Translations under genes and position numbers: made by a program
In this document: one piece after another, positions 29,950 through 39,042 of the stretch
Position numbering within the stretch: position 1 is the first letter of the stretch
Layout: every line of letters begins with the position of its first letter
The notes under the pieces: generated by a model
Databases searched by the model: none
Seen by the model: the letters and a program-made list of their open reading frames with translations, nothing else
Told to the model about the DNA's origin: nothing
NCBI RefSeq assembly: GCF_030719295.1
Contig: NZ_CP120997.1
Coordinates: forward strand, 4,723,501-4,787,500
Length of the DNA stretch: 64,000 nt
Direction of reading: 5' to 3'
From: Streptomyces sp. Mut1
Lineage (GTDB): Bacteria > Actinomycetota > Actinomycetes > Streptomycetales > Streptomycetaceae

Positions 29950-29974
29950 CGACACACCCGACCGCGTGGGTCGG
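29950..29974 (+). promoter_or_regulatory. Conserved leader element shared with the S10 operon
   Basis: This 25-base segment matches 44280-44304 at 24 positions. Its 3' part folds as CCGACC-GCGTG-GGTCGG. It lies 50 bases before rpsL. A role in antitermination or autogenous control is possible but not shown. Confidence 0.7.
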
Positions 29975-30023
29975 CGATGTTCCAGGTTAGTTTCACCGAC
30001 GGCACACAGAAACCGGAGAAGTA

Positions 30024-30395
30024 GTGCCTACGATCCAGCAGCTGGTCCGGAAGGGCCGGCAGGACAAGGTCGAGAAGAACAAGACGCCCGCACTGGAGGG
30101 TTCGCCCCAGCGCCGCGGCGTCTGCACGCGTGTGTTCACGACCACCCCGAAGAAGCCGAACTCCGCGCTCCGGAAGGTCGCGCGTGTGCGTCTGACCTCT
30201 GGTATCGAGGTCACGGCCTACATCCCGGGTGAGGGACACAACCTGCAGGAGCACTCCATCGTGCTCGTGCGTGGTGGCCGTGTGAAGGACCTGCCGGGTG
30301 TTCGTTACAAGATCATCCGCGGCTCGCTCGACACCCAGGGTGTCAAGAACCGCAAGCAGGCCCGCAGCCGCTACGGCGCCAAGAAGGAGAAGTAA
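30024..30395 (+). CDS. rpsL: 30S ribosomal protein S12
   Basis: S12, 123 residues, in the decoding centre. The streptomycin-determining residues K43 ([12 protein letters not shown]) and K88 ([12 protein letters not shown]) are wild type, so the sequence predicts streptomycin-sensitive ribosomes at this locus. GTG 30024 follows CCGGAGAAGTA. The gene starts the str operon and is only two bases from rpsG. Confidence 0.98.
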   Translation: MPTIQQLVRKGRQDKVEKNKTPALEGSPQRRGVCTRVFTTTPKKPNSALRKVARVRLTSGIEVTAYIPGEGHNLQEHSIVLVRGGRVKDLPGVRYKIIRGSLDTQGVKNRKQARSRYGAKKEK

Positions 30396-30397
30396 GA

Positions 30398-30868
30398 ATG
30401 CCTCGTAAGGGCCCCGCCCCGAAGCGCCCGGTCATCATCGACCCGGTCTACAGCTCTCCTCTTGTCACGTCGCTGATCAACAAGATCCTGCTCGACGGCA
30501 AGCGTTCCACCGCCGAGCGGATCGTGTACGGCGCCATGGAGGGTCTTCGTGAGAAGACCGGCGCCGACCCGGTCATCACGCTGAAGCGCGCGCTGGAGAA
30601 CGTCAAGCCCTCGCTCGAGGTCAAGTCCCGCCGTGTCGGTGGCGCCACCTACCAGGTGCCGATCGAGGTCAAGCCCGGTCGCGCCGCCACCCTCGCGCTG
30701 CGCTGGGTCGTCGGTTACTCCCGCGCCCGCCGCGAGAAGACGATGACCGAGCGGCTCATGAACGAGCTGCTCGACGCCTCGAACGGTCTTGGCGCTGCCG
30801 TCAAGAAGCGTGAGGACACCCACAAGATGGCCGAGTCCAACAAGGCCTTCGCGCACTACCGCTGGTAG
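30398..30868 (+). CDS. rpsG: 30S ribosomal protein S7
   Basis: S7, 156 residues, organises the 3' major domain of 16S rRNA and in E. coli represses the str operon. [18 protein letters not shown] at the N-terminus and the tail FAHYRW are typical. The ATG lies in GGAGAAGTAAGAATG, with the rpsL coding end serving as ribosome binding site. fusA follows after 38 bases. Confidence 0.98.
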   Translation: MPRKGPAPKRPVIIDPVYSSPLVTSLINKILLDGKRSTAERIVYGAMEGLREKTGADPVITLKRALENVKPSLEVKSRRVGGATYQVPIEVKPGRAATLALRWVVGYSRARREKTMTERLMNELLDASNGLGAAVKKREDTHKMAESNKAFAHYRW

Positions 30869-30906
30869 TCGCTACCCCCATCGAGACCGAGAGAAGACTG
30901 AGCCTT

Positions 30907-33036
30907 ATGGCCACCACTTCGCTTGACCTGGCCAAGGTCCGCAATATTGGGATCATGGCCCACATCGACGCGGGCAAGACGACCACCACTGAGCGGATCC
31001 TGTTCTACACCGGTCGTTCGTACAAGATCGGCGAGACCCACGACGGCTCCGCGACGATGGACTGGATGGAGCAGGAGCAGGAACGCGGCATCACGATCAC
31101 GTCCGCCGCGACGACCTGCCACTGGCCGCTCAATGATGTTGACCACACCATCAACATCATCGACACCCCGGGTCACGTCGACTTCACCGTCGAGGTGGAG
31201 CGTTCGCTCCGCGTCCTCGACGGCGCCGTCACCGTGTTCGACGGTGTGGCCGGCGTCGAGCCGCAGTCCGAGACCGTCTGGCGTCAGGCGGACCGCTACG
31301 GCGTGCCGCGTATCTGCTTCGTCAACAAGCTCGACCGCACCGGCGCCGACTTCCTCCGTTGCGTCAGCATGATCGTGGACCGCCTCGGCGCGACCCCGAT
31401 CGTCATGCAGCTGCCCATCGGTGCGGAGGCCGACTTCACGGGTGTCGTCGACCTCGTGTCGATGAAGGCCTTCGTGTACCCCGAAGAGGCCGCCAAGGGC
31501 GAGATGTACAACGTCGTCGACATCCCGGACAACCTCAAGGAGGCCGCCGAGGAATGGCGCGCCAAGCTCCTTGAGGCCGTGGCCGAGAACGACGACGCCA
31601 TGATGGAGCTGTACCTGGAGGGCACCGAGCCCACCCAGGACCAGCTGCACGAGGCGATCCGCCGCATCACCCTGGCCTCCAGGGGCGGCGCCGACTCCGT
31701 CACCGTCACCCCGGTGTTCTGTGGCACGGCGTTCAAGAACAAGGGCGTCCAGCCCCTGCTCGACGCGGTCGTGCGCTACCTGCCTTCCCCCCTGGACGTC
31801 GAGGCCATCGAGGGCCACGACCCCAAGGACCCCGAGACCGTGGTCAAGCGCAAGCCCTCGGACGACGAGCCGCTTTCCGCGCTCGCGTTCAAGATCGCGA
31901 GCGACCCGCACCTCGGCAAGCTCACCTTCGTCCGGATCTACTCCGGTCGCCTGGAGGCCGGCACCGCGGTGCTGAACTCCGTCAAGGGCAAGAAGGAGCG
32001 CATCGGCAAGATCTACCGCATGCACGCGAACAAGCGTGAGGAGATCCAGTCGGTGGGTGCCGGCGACATCATCGCCGTCATGGGCCTGAAGCAGACCACC
32101 ACCGGTGAGACGCTGTGCGACGACAAGAACCCGGTGATCCTGGAGTCCATGGACTTCCCGGCGCCGGTCATCGAGGTCGCCATCGAGCCCAAGTCCAAGG
32201 GTGACCAGGAGAAGCTGGGTGTCGCCATCCAGCGCCTCTCCGAGGAGGACCCGTCCTTCCAGGTGCACTCCGACGAGGAGACCGGCCAGACCATCATCGG
32301 TGGTATGGGCGAGCTTCACCTCGAAGTGCTCGTCGACCGCATGAAGCGCGAGTTCCGCGTCGAGGCGAACGTCGGCAAGCCGCAGGTGGCGTACCGCGAG
32401 ACGATCCGCAAGGCCGTCGAGCGTATCGACTACACGCACAAGAAGCAGACTGGTGGTACCGGCCAGTTCGCGAAGGTGCAGATCGCCATCGAGCCCCTTG
32501 AGGGCGGCGACGCGTCGTACGAGTTCGTCAACAAGGTCACCGGTGGCCGCATCCCCCGTGAGTACATTCCCTCGGTGGACGCGGGTGCTCAGGAAGCCAT
32601 GCAGTTCGGCATCCTGGCCGGTTACGAGATGGTCGGCGTCCGCGTCACCCTTCTCGACGGTGGTTACCACGAGGTCGACTCGTCCGAGCTGGCGTTCAAG
32701 GTCGCCGGTTCGCAGGCGTTCAAGGAGGGTGCCCGCAAGGCGTCCCCCGTGCTCCTGGAGCCGATGATGTCGGTCGAGGTCACCACGCCCGAGGACTACA
32801 TGGGTGAAGTGATCGGCGACCTCAACTCCCGCCGTGGCCAGATCCAGGCCATGGAGGAGCGCAGCGGCGCTCGCGTCGTGAAGGGCCTCGTGCCCCTCTC
32901 GGAGATGTTCGGCTACGTCGGAGACCTCCGCAGCAAGACCTCGGGTCGCGCAAGCTACTCGATGCAGTTCGACTCCTACGCCGAGGTTCCGCGGAACGTC
33001 GCCGAGGAGATCATCGCGAAGGCCAAGGGCGAGTAA
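30907..33036 (+). CDS. fusA: Elongation factor G
   Basis: Translocation GTPase of 709 residues. G1 is [14 protein letters not shown], the switch I region [15 protein letters not shown]3 [12 protein letters not shown]4 NKLDRTGAD. Domains II to V continue to the end, with the domain IV tip [32 protein letters not shown] precedes ATG 30907. It is the third gene of the str operon. Confidence 0.98.
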   Translation: MATTSLDLAKVRNIGIMAHIDAGKTTTTERILFYTGRSYKIGETHDGSATMDWMEQEQERGITITSAATTCHWPLNDVDHTINIIDTPGHVDFTVEVERSLRVLDGAVTVFDGVAGVEPQSETVWRQADRYGVPRICFVNKLDRTGADFLRCVSMIVDRLGATPIVMQLPIGAEADFTGVVDLVSMKAFVYPEEAAKGEMYNVVDIPDNLKEAAEEWRAKLLEAVAENDDAMMELYLEGTEPTQDQLHEAIRRITLASRGGADSVTVTPVFCGTAFKNKGVQPLLDAVVRYLPSPLDVEAIEGHDPKDPETVVKRKPSDDEPLSALAFKIASDPHLGKLTFVRIYSGRLEAGTAVLNSVKGKKERIGKIYRMHANKREEIQSVGAGDIIAVMGLKQTTTGETLCDDKNPVILESMDFPAPVIEVAIEPKSKGDQEKLGVAIQRLSEEDPSFQVHSDEETGQTIIGGMGELHLEVLVDRMKREFRVEANVGKPQVAYRETIRKAVERIDYTHKKQTGGTGQFAKVQIAIEPLEGGDASYEFVNKVTGGRIPREYIPSVDAGAQEAMQFGILAGYEMVGVRVTLLDGGYHEVDSSELAFKVAGSQAFKEGARKASPVLLEPMMSVEVTTPEDYMGEVIGDLNSRRGQIQAMEERSGARVVKGLVPLSEMFGYVGDLRSKTSGRASYSMQFDSYAEVPRNVAEEIIAKAKGE

Positions 33037-33055
33037 CTCTCCCGAGCTCACGCTT

Positions 33056-33061
33056 TAGGCT
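33056..33061 (+). promoter_or_regulatory. Possible -10 box of a tuf promoter
   Basis: TAGGCT fits TAnnnT and lies 20 bases after the fusA stop in the 160-base fusA-tuf spacer, with no clear -35. Streptomyces tuf1 is known to have its own promoter in this spacer. A hairpin GGGGCATTC...GAATGCCCC (about 33078-33119) follows. Confidence 0.4.
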
Positions 33062-33196
33062 TGTCACCGGAGCCCGTGGGGCATTCGTCGCGGAGTTCAC
33101 ACTTCGCGGAGAATGCCCCCGGGGGCCGGCATCCCAGCAAAGATCACCTGGCGCCGATGAAGCAAGGCGTACAGAACCACTCCACAGGAGGACCCA

Positions 33197-34390
<1,194 letters not shown>

Positions 34391-34433
34391 TCACTTGTTC
34401 GTCTGACCTGGTTGCTCCGCACAGAGCACCAAG

Positions 34434-34476
34434 AAGGGCCCCGTCCCACCGCTTCGCGCGGTGGGACGGGGCCCTT
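34434..34476. terminator. Strong terminator after tuf
   Basis: AAGGGCCCCGTCCCACCGC (34434-34452) pairs perfectly over 19 bp with 34458-34476 around TTCGC; CGGTTTT follows on the plus strand. It marks the boundary between the core operons and the accessory block. Confidence 0.88.
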
Positions 34477-34492
34477 CGGTTTTCGTACGGGG

Positions 34493-34621
34493 TTACCAGC
34501 CGCCCTCGTACGGCCGCGGCGTCACGCGGCCCGCGAAGCGGCCGTCCGCGACGATGATCCGGGTGTGCTCGGGGAGGCACCGCAGGGCGTCCCGCAGTCC
34601 GTTGCCGACTGCGCATACCGG
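34493..34621 (-). other. 43-codon open stretch after the HTH gene stop
   Basis: On the minus strand, in the same frame as the HTH gene, the TGA at 34624-34622 is followed by 42 sense codons ending in TAA at 34495-34493 (the end reads RFAGRVTPRPYEGGW). The stretch has no start codon at its head. It may be a remnant of a former gene, or a read-through tail; the evidence is only the open frame and protein-like composition. Confidence 0.35.
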
Positions 34622-35596
34622 TCAGGCGGCTCTGTACGTCTCCGCCTCGCGGCAGTCCCGGCAGTGTCCGGGCTCCGGCGCCCGGAAGACACGCTCGCAG
34701 CGGTCGCAGTCCTGGAGCGGGACGGCTCCGGGCGCGGTCCCCGCCGCGTCGGGGAGCGGTGGCGGCAGGAGCGCGGTGAGGCGGTTGCGGACGAACCCCG
34801 CCGGGTGTCTGACGGGGGCCGGGAGGTCGCTGGTCAGGGCGTGCTGGATGGTCGCGGGCTGCACGTCGCGGTCCAGCCAGGTGGCGACCGCGGGGGCGAG
34901 TTCGCTGATGTCCTTGGCGGACAGCGTGAGTTGGGGCGCGTGGCGGCGGAGCCCGGCGAGGAGTGTGGTGGCCGCGGGGTGCCGTTGCTCGGTAGGGGGT
35001 TGCTTCTTCCTCGGGGCGGGTGCGGGTGCGGGTGCGGGTGCCGGTACGGGGGCGGGTGTCTGCCGCGAGGGTGCGGGTGCGGGCGCTGGTACGGGGGCGG
35101 GTGTCTGCCGCGAGGGTGCGGGTGCGGGCGCGGGGGCGGGTGTCTGCCGCGAGGGTGCGGGCGCGGGTACGGGGTCGGGTGTCTGCCGCGAGGGTGCGGG
35201 TGCGGGCGCGGGCGCCGTGGCGGTCGGCTGGTTGTACGAGGTCGTACGGGTGACGAAGCGGCCGTCCGGGAGGCGTACGCGGCTGCGGAGCAGGTAACCG
35301 GCGGCCTCCAGCTCCTTCAGCGCGGCGGCGATCCGGGCCTCGCTCTCCGGGAAGCGGGCGGCGAGGAACTTGATGCCGACCCTGGCCCCGGCGGGCAGCG
35401 ACTGGATGTGCGCGGCGAGCCCGATCGCGGTGAGCGAGAGGTCCGCGTGCTGGGCGAGGTGGTTGCCGATGACCGTGAAGCCGGAGATGTGGCGGACGTT
35501 GACGTGGATGATGCCGGAGGTCGGCGTGACGTCGGGGTGGGGCCCGGGGGAGCCGGACGGGGCGCGCGGGGGCGCGATAACCTGCGGGGTAGCCAT
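34622..35596 (-). CDS. Helix-turn-helix protein with Pro/Ala repeat linker and C-terminal Zn-ribbon
   Basis: Protein of 324 residues of uncertain function. Residues 30-120 form a winged-HTH-like domain (GNHLAQHADLSLTAIGLAAHIQ, LAARFPESEARIAAALKELEAAGYL). Residues 128-200 are a linker of repeated PAPAPSRQTP units. The C-terminus has DCDRCERVFRAPEPGHCRDCR, a CxxC-x11-CxxC zinc ribbon. The start is uncertain: ATG 35596 opens the MATPQVIAPP segment; the frame reaches back to ATG 35692, but neither has a clear ribosome binding site. DNA binding is inferred. Confidence 0.72.
   Translation of the reverse strand: MATPQVIAPPRAPSGSPGPHPDVTPTSGIIHVNVRHISGFTVIGNHLAQHADLSLTAIGLAAHIQSLPAGARVGIKFLAARFPESEARIAAALKELEAAGYLLRSRVRLPDGRFVTRTTSYNQPTATAPAPAPAPSRQTPDPVPAPAPSRQTPAPAPAPAPSRQTPAPVPAPAPAPSRQTPAPVPAPAPAPAPAPRKKQPPTEQRHPAATTLLAGLRRHAPQLTLSAKDISELAPAVATWLDRDVQPATIQHALTSDLPAPVRHPAGFVRNRLTALLPPPLPDAAGTAPGAVPLQDCDRCERVFRAPEPGHCRDCREAETYRAA
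35020..35215 (-). repeat. Tandem repeats coding PAPAPSRQTP
   Basis: Four units containing GGGTGTCTGCCGCGAGGGTG (plus strand), at about 35060, 35100, 35140 and 35178, lie between CGGGTG runs. They encode the repeated linker of the HTH protein. Unit lengths vary, consistent with slippage. Confidence 0.75.
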
Positions 35597-35734
35597 CAGG
35601 AAGGTGCTTTCTTCCTCGTTGGTCAGGCCCTCGGTCGAGATTGGCGTCTCGCCGGGGGCCGTCTCATGTTCTGGGGTTGTCGCGGCGAGCATATGCCAGG
35701 CAACCCGTGGCGAATCCAGCCCAGTTGGCCTAGT

Positions 35735-35750
35735 TCACTCGCGCGAGTGA
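35735..35750. promoter_or_regulatory. Perfect 16-bp palindrome upstream of the HTH gene
   Basis: TCACTCGCGCGAGTGA equals its own reverse complement. It lies 43 bases before the longer HTH start, where an operator would be expected. The binding protein is unknown; the neighbouring HTH or XRE protein is a candidate. Confidence 0.6.
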
Positions 35751-35763
35751 TGCAGGTCAGAGC

Positions 35764-35782
35764 GGGGTGGGGTGGGGTTGGG
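35764..35782 (+). other. G-quadruplex-forming run
   Basis: GGGGTGGGGTGGGGTTGGG has four runs of at least three G with 1-2 base loops, on the plus strand, 14 bases from the palindrome. Confidence 0.6.
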
Positions 35783-35881
35783 TCTGGTTCTTTCCCGGGT
35801 TCTTTAAAAGCCTTTCTTACGTCGTGGAGGACCGCGACCCGGTGGCCCGGGACGCGGCCGGCCGCGACGCGGTGGGGTCCG

Positions 35882-36307
35882 TCACGGTACGAGGTCGAGC
35901 TCGGCCCACACCGTTTTACGGGGCACCGGTCCCTCCACGACGCCCCAGCGGTCCGCCAGCGCCTCGACGATGAGCAGACCGCGCCCGCTCTCCGCGTACG
36001 GACCCGGGGAGTCGGGCACGGGCAGCCGGTCGCCCCGGGTGTCGGTCAGCTCGATCCGCAGCCGAGACCCGTCACTCACGGTGAGGCTCAGCCGGAAGTC
36101 CCGGCCCGGCACGCGCCCGTGCGCGGCGGCGTTGGCCGCCAGCTCGGCCACGATGTGCGCGGCTGCTTCGGTGGGGAGCCCCCAGTCGCCCAGATGCGCC
36201 GTGGTGAGCAGCCGGGCGAGCCGTGCGCCCCGGCGCGTGGGGGAGAGCTGCACGGCGAACTCGCGGGCGGGAGCGGAAAGTTCGGCTCGGTTGATTTCTC
36301 GATTCAC
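35882..36307 (-). CDS. ATP-binding protein, anti-sigma-factor kinase (HATPase) type
   Basis: Protein of 141 residues with the GHKL fold of RsbW/SpoIIAB-like kinases. The N box is HIVAELAANAAAHG, the G1 box IELTDTRGDRLP and the G2-like region SGRGLLIVEALADRWG. Such small ATP-binding proteins are abundant in Streptomyces and often accompany XRE/DUF5753 and DUF397 genes, as here; the gene is divergent from that pair. Its partner (anti-anti-sigma factor or sigma factor) is not nearby. The start ATG 36307 has only a weak ribosome binding site. Confidence 0.85.
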   Translation of the reverse strand: MNREINRAELSAPAREFAVQLSPTRRGARLARLLTTAHLGDWGLPTEAAAHIVAELAANAAAHGRVPGRDFRLSLTVSDGSRLRIELTDTRGDRLPVPDSPGPYAESGRGLLIVEALADRWGVVEGPVPRKTVWAELDLVP

Positions 36308-36468
36308 GTCACTCAGGGTGGCCGCGCGTGCGTACCGTGCACAGTGACTCGGCGCTTACGTACGGTCATTGTCCCGGGCTTGTCCAGCGTTGTCCCCGCT
36401 GTACGGGGTGACGGCCGGGGGACGTACACGGTTGAGGAAGAACGGCACGCGCGGGAGGCGGGGCACGG

Positions 36469-37350
36469 ATGAGTGTGGATGAGATCGGTATGGAACAGCA
36501 GGCCGACGCCGGGGCGGACGAACCGGGCTGGGACGTCGACCCCGACGACGAGTCGGGCGTCGCGGTGATCGCTGCGGTGGGGCGCCAGCTCAGGGCGTGG
36601 CGGGAGGCGGCGGGCCTGACAGCCGCCGAGCTGGGGGCCGCGATGGGGTACGGCGAGAACCTGATCTACAAGGTGGAGGGCGGCCGGCGCATCCCCCGCC
36701 CGGAGTTCCTGGACAAGGCGGATGAGGTGTGCGGGGCGGGCGGGAAGATCGCCGCGATGAAGCAGGACCTGGCGGCTGTGCGGTACCCGAAGAAGGTGCG
36801 GGACCTGGCGAAGCTGGAGGCGAAGGCGGTTGAGCTGTCGGCGTACGGCAGCCACAACTTGCACGGCCTCTTGCAGACGGAGGAGTACGCGCGGGCTCTG
36901 TTCGGGATGCGGCGGCCCGCCTTCTCGTCGGACGAGGTGGAGCGGCTGGTTGCTGCTCGTATGGCCCGGAAGTCCATCTACAGCCGCTCACCTGGGCCGG
37001 AACTCAGCTTTGTGCAGGAAGAGGCGACGCTGCGGCGCCCCATCGGGGGCAGAATGGTGCTGCGACGTCAGCTCGAATACCTTCTGGAGGTAGGGAAGTT
37101 GAGGAACGTCGAGATCCAGGTGATGCCGACCAGCCGCGAGGACCATGCGGGAATGAGCGGCGAGATGGAGGTGCTGAAGTTCAGGGACGGTTCGGCGGTG
37201 GGGCGCTCTGAAGGCGAGTTCGGCAGCCGCCCGGTCGCTGACCCGAAGCATGTGCGCATCATCGAGTTGCGACATGGCATCATCCGGGCACAGGCTCTCA
37301 CACCTCGGGAGTCGCGGGCCTTCATCGAGCACGCACTGGGAGAGACATGA
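36469..37350 (+). CDS. XRE family regulator with DUF5753 (WhiJ-like)
   Basis: Protein of 293 residues. An acidic head of about 30 residues precedes the XRE helix-turn-helix (about 35-90: VGRQLRAWREAAGLTAAELGA, YGENLIYKVEGGRRIPRPEFL; broken for length). The rest is DUF5753 (from LHGLLQTEEYARALF), which is found behind XRE domains in WhiJ-like regulators of Streptomyces. GGGAGGCGGGGCACGG precedes ATG 36469. It overlaps the DUF397 gene by four bases (ATGA). By analogy with whiJ it may act with its DUF397 partner to control development. Confidence 0.9.
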   Translation: MSVDEIGMEQQADAGADEPGWDVDPDDESGVAVIAAVGRQLRAWREAAGLTAAELGAAMGYGENLIYKVEGGRRIPRPEFLDKADEVCGAGGKIAAMKQDLAAVRYPKKVRDLAKLEAKAVELSAYGSHNLHGLLQTEEYARALFGMRRPAFSSDEVERLVAARMARKSIYSRSPGPELSFVQEEATLRRPIGGRMVLRRQLEYLLEVGKLRNVEIQVMPTSREDHAGMSGEMEVLKFRDGSAVGRSEGEFGSRPVADPKHVRIIELRHGIIRAQALTPRESRAFIEHALGET

Positions 37351-37556
37351 TCACCAAGGACTCTGGCGGCGACACTTCTCGGCTGGAGTGGTTCAAGAGC
37401 AGCTACAGCGACAGCGGCAACAGCAACGAATGCGTGGAGGTCGCGGCTGCGTCTGGCGTGGTGCACGTCCGTGACTCGAAGGACCTGTCCGTGCCGGAGC
37501 TTGCCTTCGGCGAGGGCGCGTGGGCTGGGTTTGTCTCGCACGCCGCTGATTGCTGA
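37347..37556 (+). CDS. DUF397 domain protein, copy 1
   Basis: Protein of 69 residues, entirely a DUF397 domain: EWFKSSYSDSGNSNECVEVA, VHVRDSKD and LAFGEGAWAGFVS. These small proteins accompany WhiJ-like XRE regulators, and some are thought to antagonise them. The ATG overlaps the XRE stop (ATGA), so translation is coupled. The next gene is a second copy, about two-thirds identical by eye. Confidence 0.9.
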   Translation: MITKDSGGDTSRLEWFKSSYSDSGNSNECVEVAAASGVVHVRDSKDLSVPELAFGEGAWAGFVSHAADC

Positions 37557-37581
37557 CCCTGCACAGGTTGGGAAAGACGTG

Positions 37582-37788
37582 ATGGGCGAGATCTCGGGCA
37601 ACAAGGCCTTCCGGCCGGAGTGGTTCAAGAGCAGCTACAGCAGCAGCAGCGAGGGGGACTCGTGCGTCGAGGTCGCAGCTGCGCCCGGCTCCGTGCGCGT
37701 CCGTGACTCGAAGGACCTGTCCGTACCGCAGCTCGCCTTCGGCGAGACCGCGTGGGCGGGGTTCGTTTCGTACGCCGCCGACTGCTAG
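37582..37788 (+). CDS. DUF397 domain protein, copy 2
   Basis: Protein of 68 residues with the same motifs (EWFKSSYSSSSEGDSCVEVA, VRVRDSKD, LAFGETAWAGFVSYAADC). It looks like a tandem duplicate of the gene upstream: both end in [HY]AADC. ATG 37582 was chosen with GGGAAAGAC before it; a GTG directly in front (37579) and a frame back to 37471 inside copy 1 are possible but less likely. A strong hairpin follows. Confidence 0.88.
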   Translation: MGEISGNKAFRPEWFKSSYSSSSEGDSCVEVAAAPGSVRVRDSKDLSVPQLAFGETAWAGFVSYAADC

Positions 37789-37828
37789 CGCCGGATCAAC
37801 CGTCCGCAGTCGCAGAACGAACGCGGGC

Positions 37829-37860
37829 GCGGGTGGCACCGGAACCCCGGTACCACCCGC
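37829..37860. terminator. Bidirectional terminator between DUF397 and lectin genes
   Basis: GCGGGTGG-c-ACCGG (37829-37842) pairs with CCGGT-a-CCACCCGC (37847-37860), with one C-A mismatch, in the gap between convergent genes. Confidence 0.7.
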
Positions 37861-37940
37861 ACCCCGGCACCACCTGCGTCACGGCGCTGTCGCGACCGCT
37901 CGCACCGGGCGGCACGGGTGCGTTGACGGCCGGCGGCGGG

Positions 37941-38660
37941 TCAGGCCGTCATCGTCCAGTGCTGGTTGGCGTTGCCGTTGCAGTCCCAGATCTGGAGCCG
38001 GGTCTTGTTGGCGGTGGTGTTGTCAGGTGCGTCCAGGCACCGGCCGGACTGGGTGTTCATCAGGGAGCCGTCGGTCCGGTACTGCCACTGCTCGGAATCC
38101 CAGCCCGCGCGGCAGTCGTACAGCTCGACCTTGGTGCCGTTGGCCGTGTTGCCCTGCTGGACATTGAGGCACTTGCCCAGGGCGCGCAGGGTTCCGTCGG
38201 AGGCCAGGGCCCAGTCCTGCGCGGTGGTGTTGTTGCAGTCGTAGAGCTGGACGGCGGCGGCGTTCTGCGCCGATGCGCCGGCCACGTCGACGCACTTGCC
38301 GCCCCAGCCCACGATCGGGGTGTGCACCCGGCCGTCGGCCAGGGTGACCGCACGGACATGGTTCTCCGCGTACTCACCGATGCCGCACACCACCGTCGAT
38401 GTGCCGTTCCCGGTGACCGTATTGCCCCCTGCCCAGTACTCGTAGGGCAGCAGCACGCCCGGTATGAACAGGGCACAGACATCGATCGCCTGCCACTTGG
38501 TCGCCGGGGCGACTCCGGTACAGGTCGCGACTCCCAGCGGTCCGCTGTAGGAGGTGGTGCAGCTTCCCGGCCAGTCGGCGGCCTGGGCGGGCGATCCGGC
38601 GATCAGCGGAGTGACGAGGAGGGCGAACATGGCTACTAAGGCAGTGACGATACGTCTCAC
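37941..38660 (-). CDS. Secreted ricin-type beta-trefoil lectin domain protein
   Basis: Protein of 239 residues with a Sec signal peptide (MRRIVTALVAMFALLVTPLI then AGSPAQA, cleavage near 27). The middle part (about 30-105) has cysteines but no known domain. The C-terminal 110 residues are a ricin B-type lectin (CBM13): three QxW-type motifs (QDW, EQW, QHW) with CLNV, CLDA and DGxL-like strands. It probably binds extracellular carbohydrate. GTG 38660, with GGGGAACC upstream, begins the signal peptide; the frame reaches 38984 but the extra part is not a signal sequence. Divergent from the gene at 39043. Confidence 0.85.
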   Translation of the reverse strand: MRRIVTALVAMFALLVTPLIAGSPAQAADWPGSCTTSYSGPLGVATCTGVAPATKWQAIDVCALFIPGVLLPYEYWAGGNTVTGNGTSTVVCGIGEYAENHVRAVTLADGRVHTPIVGWGGKCVDVAGASAQNAAAVQLYDCNNTTAQDWALASDGTLRALGKCLNVQQGNTANGTKVELYDCRAGWDSEQWQYRTDGSLMNTQSGRCLDAPDNTTANKTRLQIWDCNGNANQHWTMTA

Positions 38661-39042
38661 GGTTCCCCAGACTGGTAGTCGTGGACCGGCCGAATCCGGC
38701 CCTCGGGGAGACTTCCACTCCGGTGCACAGCAGGTGACCGGATCGAGGCGAATGGCCGGATCACTTCGGCTACCGGCCGGATAGACCCACCCGGTGGCGC
38801 TATACGTCTCTTCAGCAGGGCACACACAGGGCTGTCGGGGCGACCGGTTCACCGACCGCCCCGCAGCCCACCGAAACGTGCAGATGATGTGAATATCGCG
38901 ACACCTCTCCTTACTCGAACTGCCCCTCCAGAGTGCGCAGTTGGCGGCAATCTGAGTGGCGTGGTCGGAATGTGCGTACTTCACAGCGCCTCCATACCGC
39001 CACCGGGCTCATCGGTTACGGAAACTCGAGAGAGGCGTCACT
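38661..39042. other. Divergent promoter region, 382 bases, no gene seen
   Basis: The region separates two genes for secreted proteins. Its base composition is less G-rich near 38880-38920. No strong paired -10/-35 boxes or palindromes stood out; frames crossing it are fragments. Confidence 0.45.

Larger units (their letters stand above)
29628..30023 (+). other. str operon upstream region, no gene seen
   Basis: The 396 bases between the rpoC terminator and rpsL hold a G-rich stretch, the str promoter (29802-29830), and a leader of about 187 bases with the hairpin GCTC...TGCC-TTGC-GGCA...GAGC (29915-29939) and the element at 29950-29974. No coding frame has family features. Confidence 0.6.

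Noticed and set aside
35020..35215. CRISPR array
   Set aside because: The repeats are variable-length coding repeats of PAPAPSRQTP with no regular spacer, and no cas genes are present.
38889..39042. N-terminal extensions of the secreted proteins (ATG 38956 and ATG 38984 minus)
   Set aside because: The signal peptides begin at GTG 39043 and GTG 38660, each with a ribosome binding site; the extensions would bury the signal sequence.
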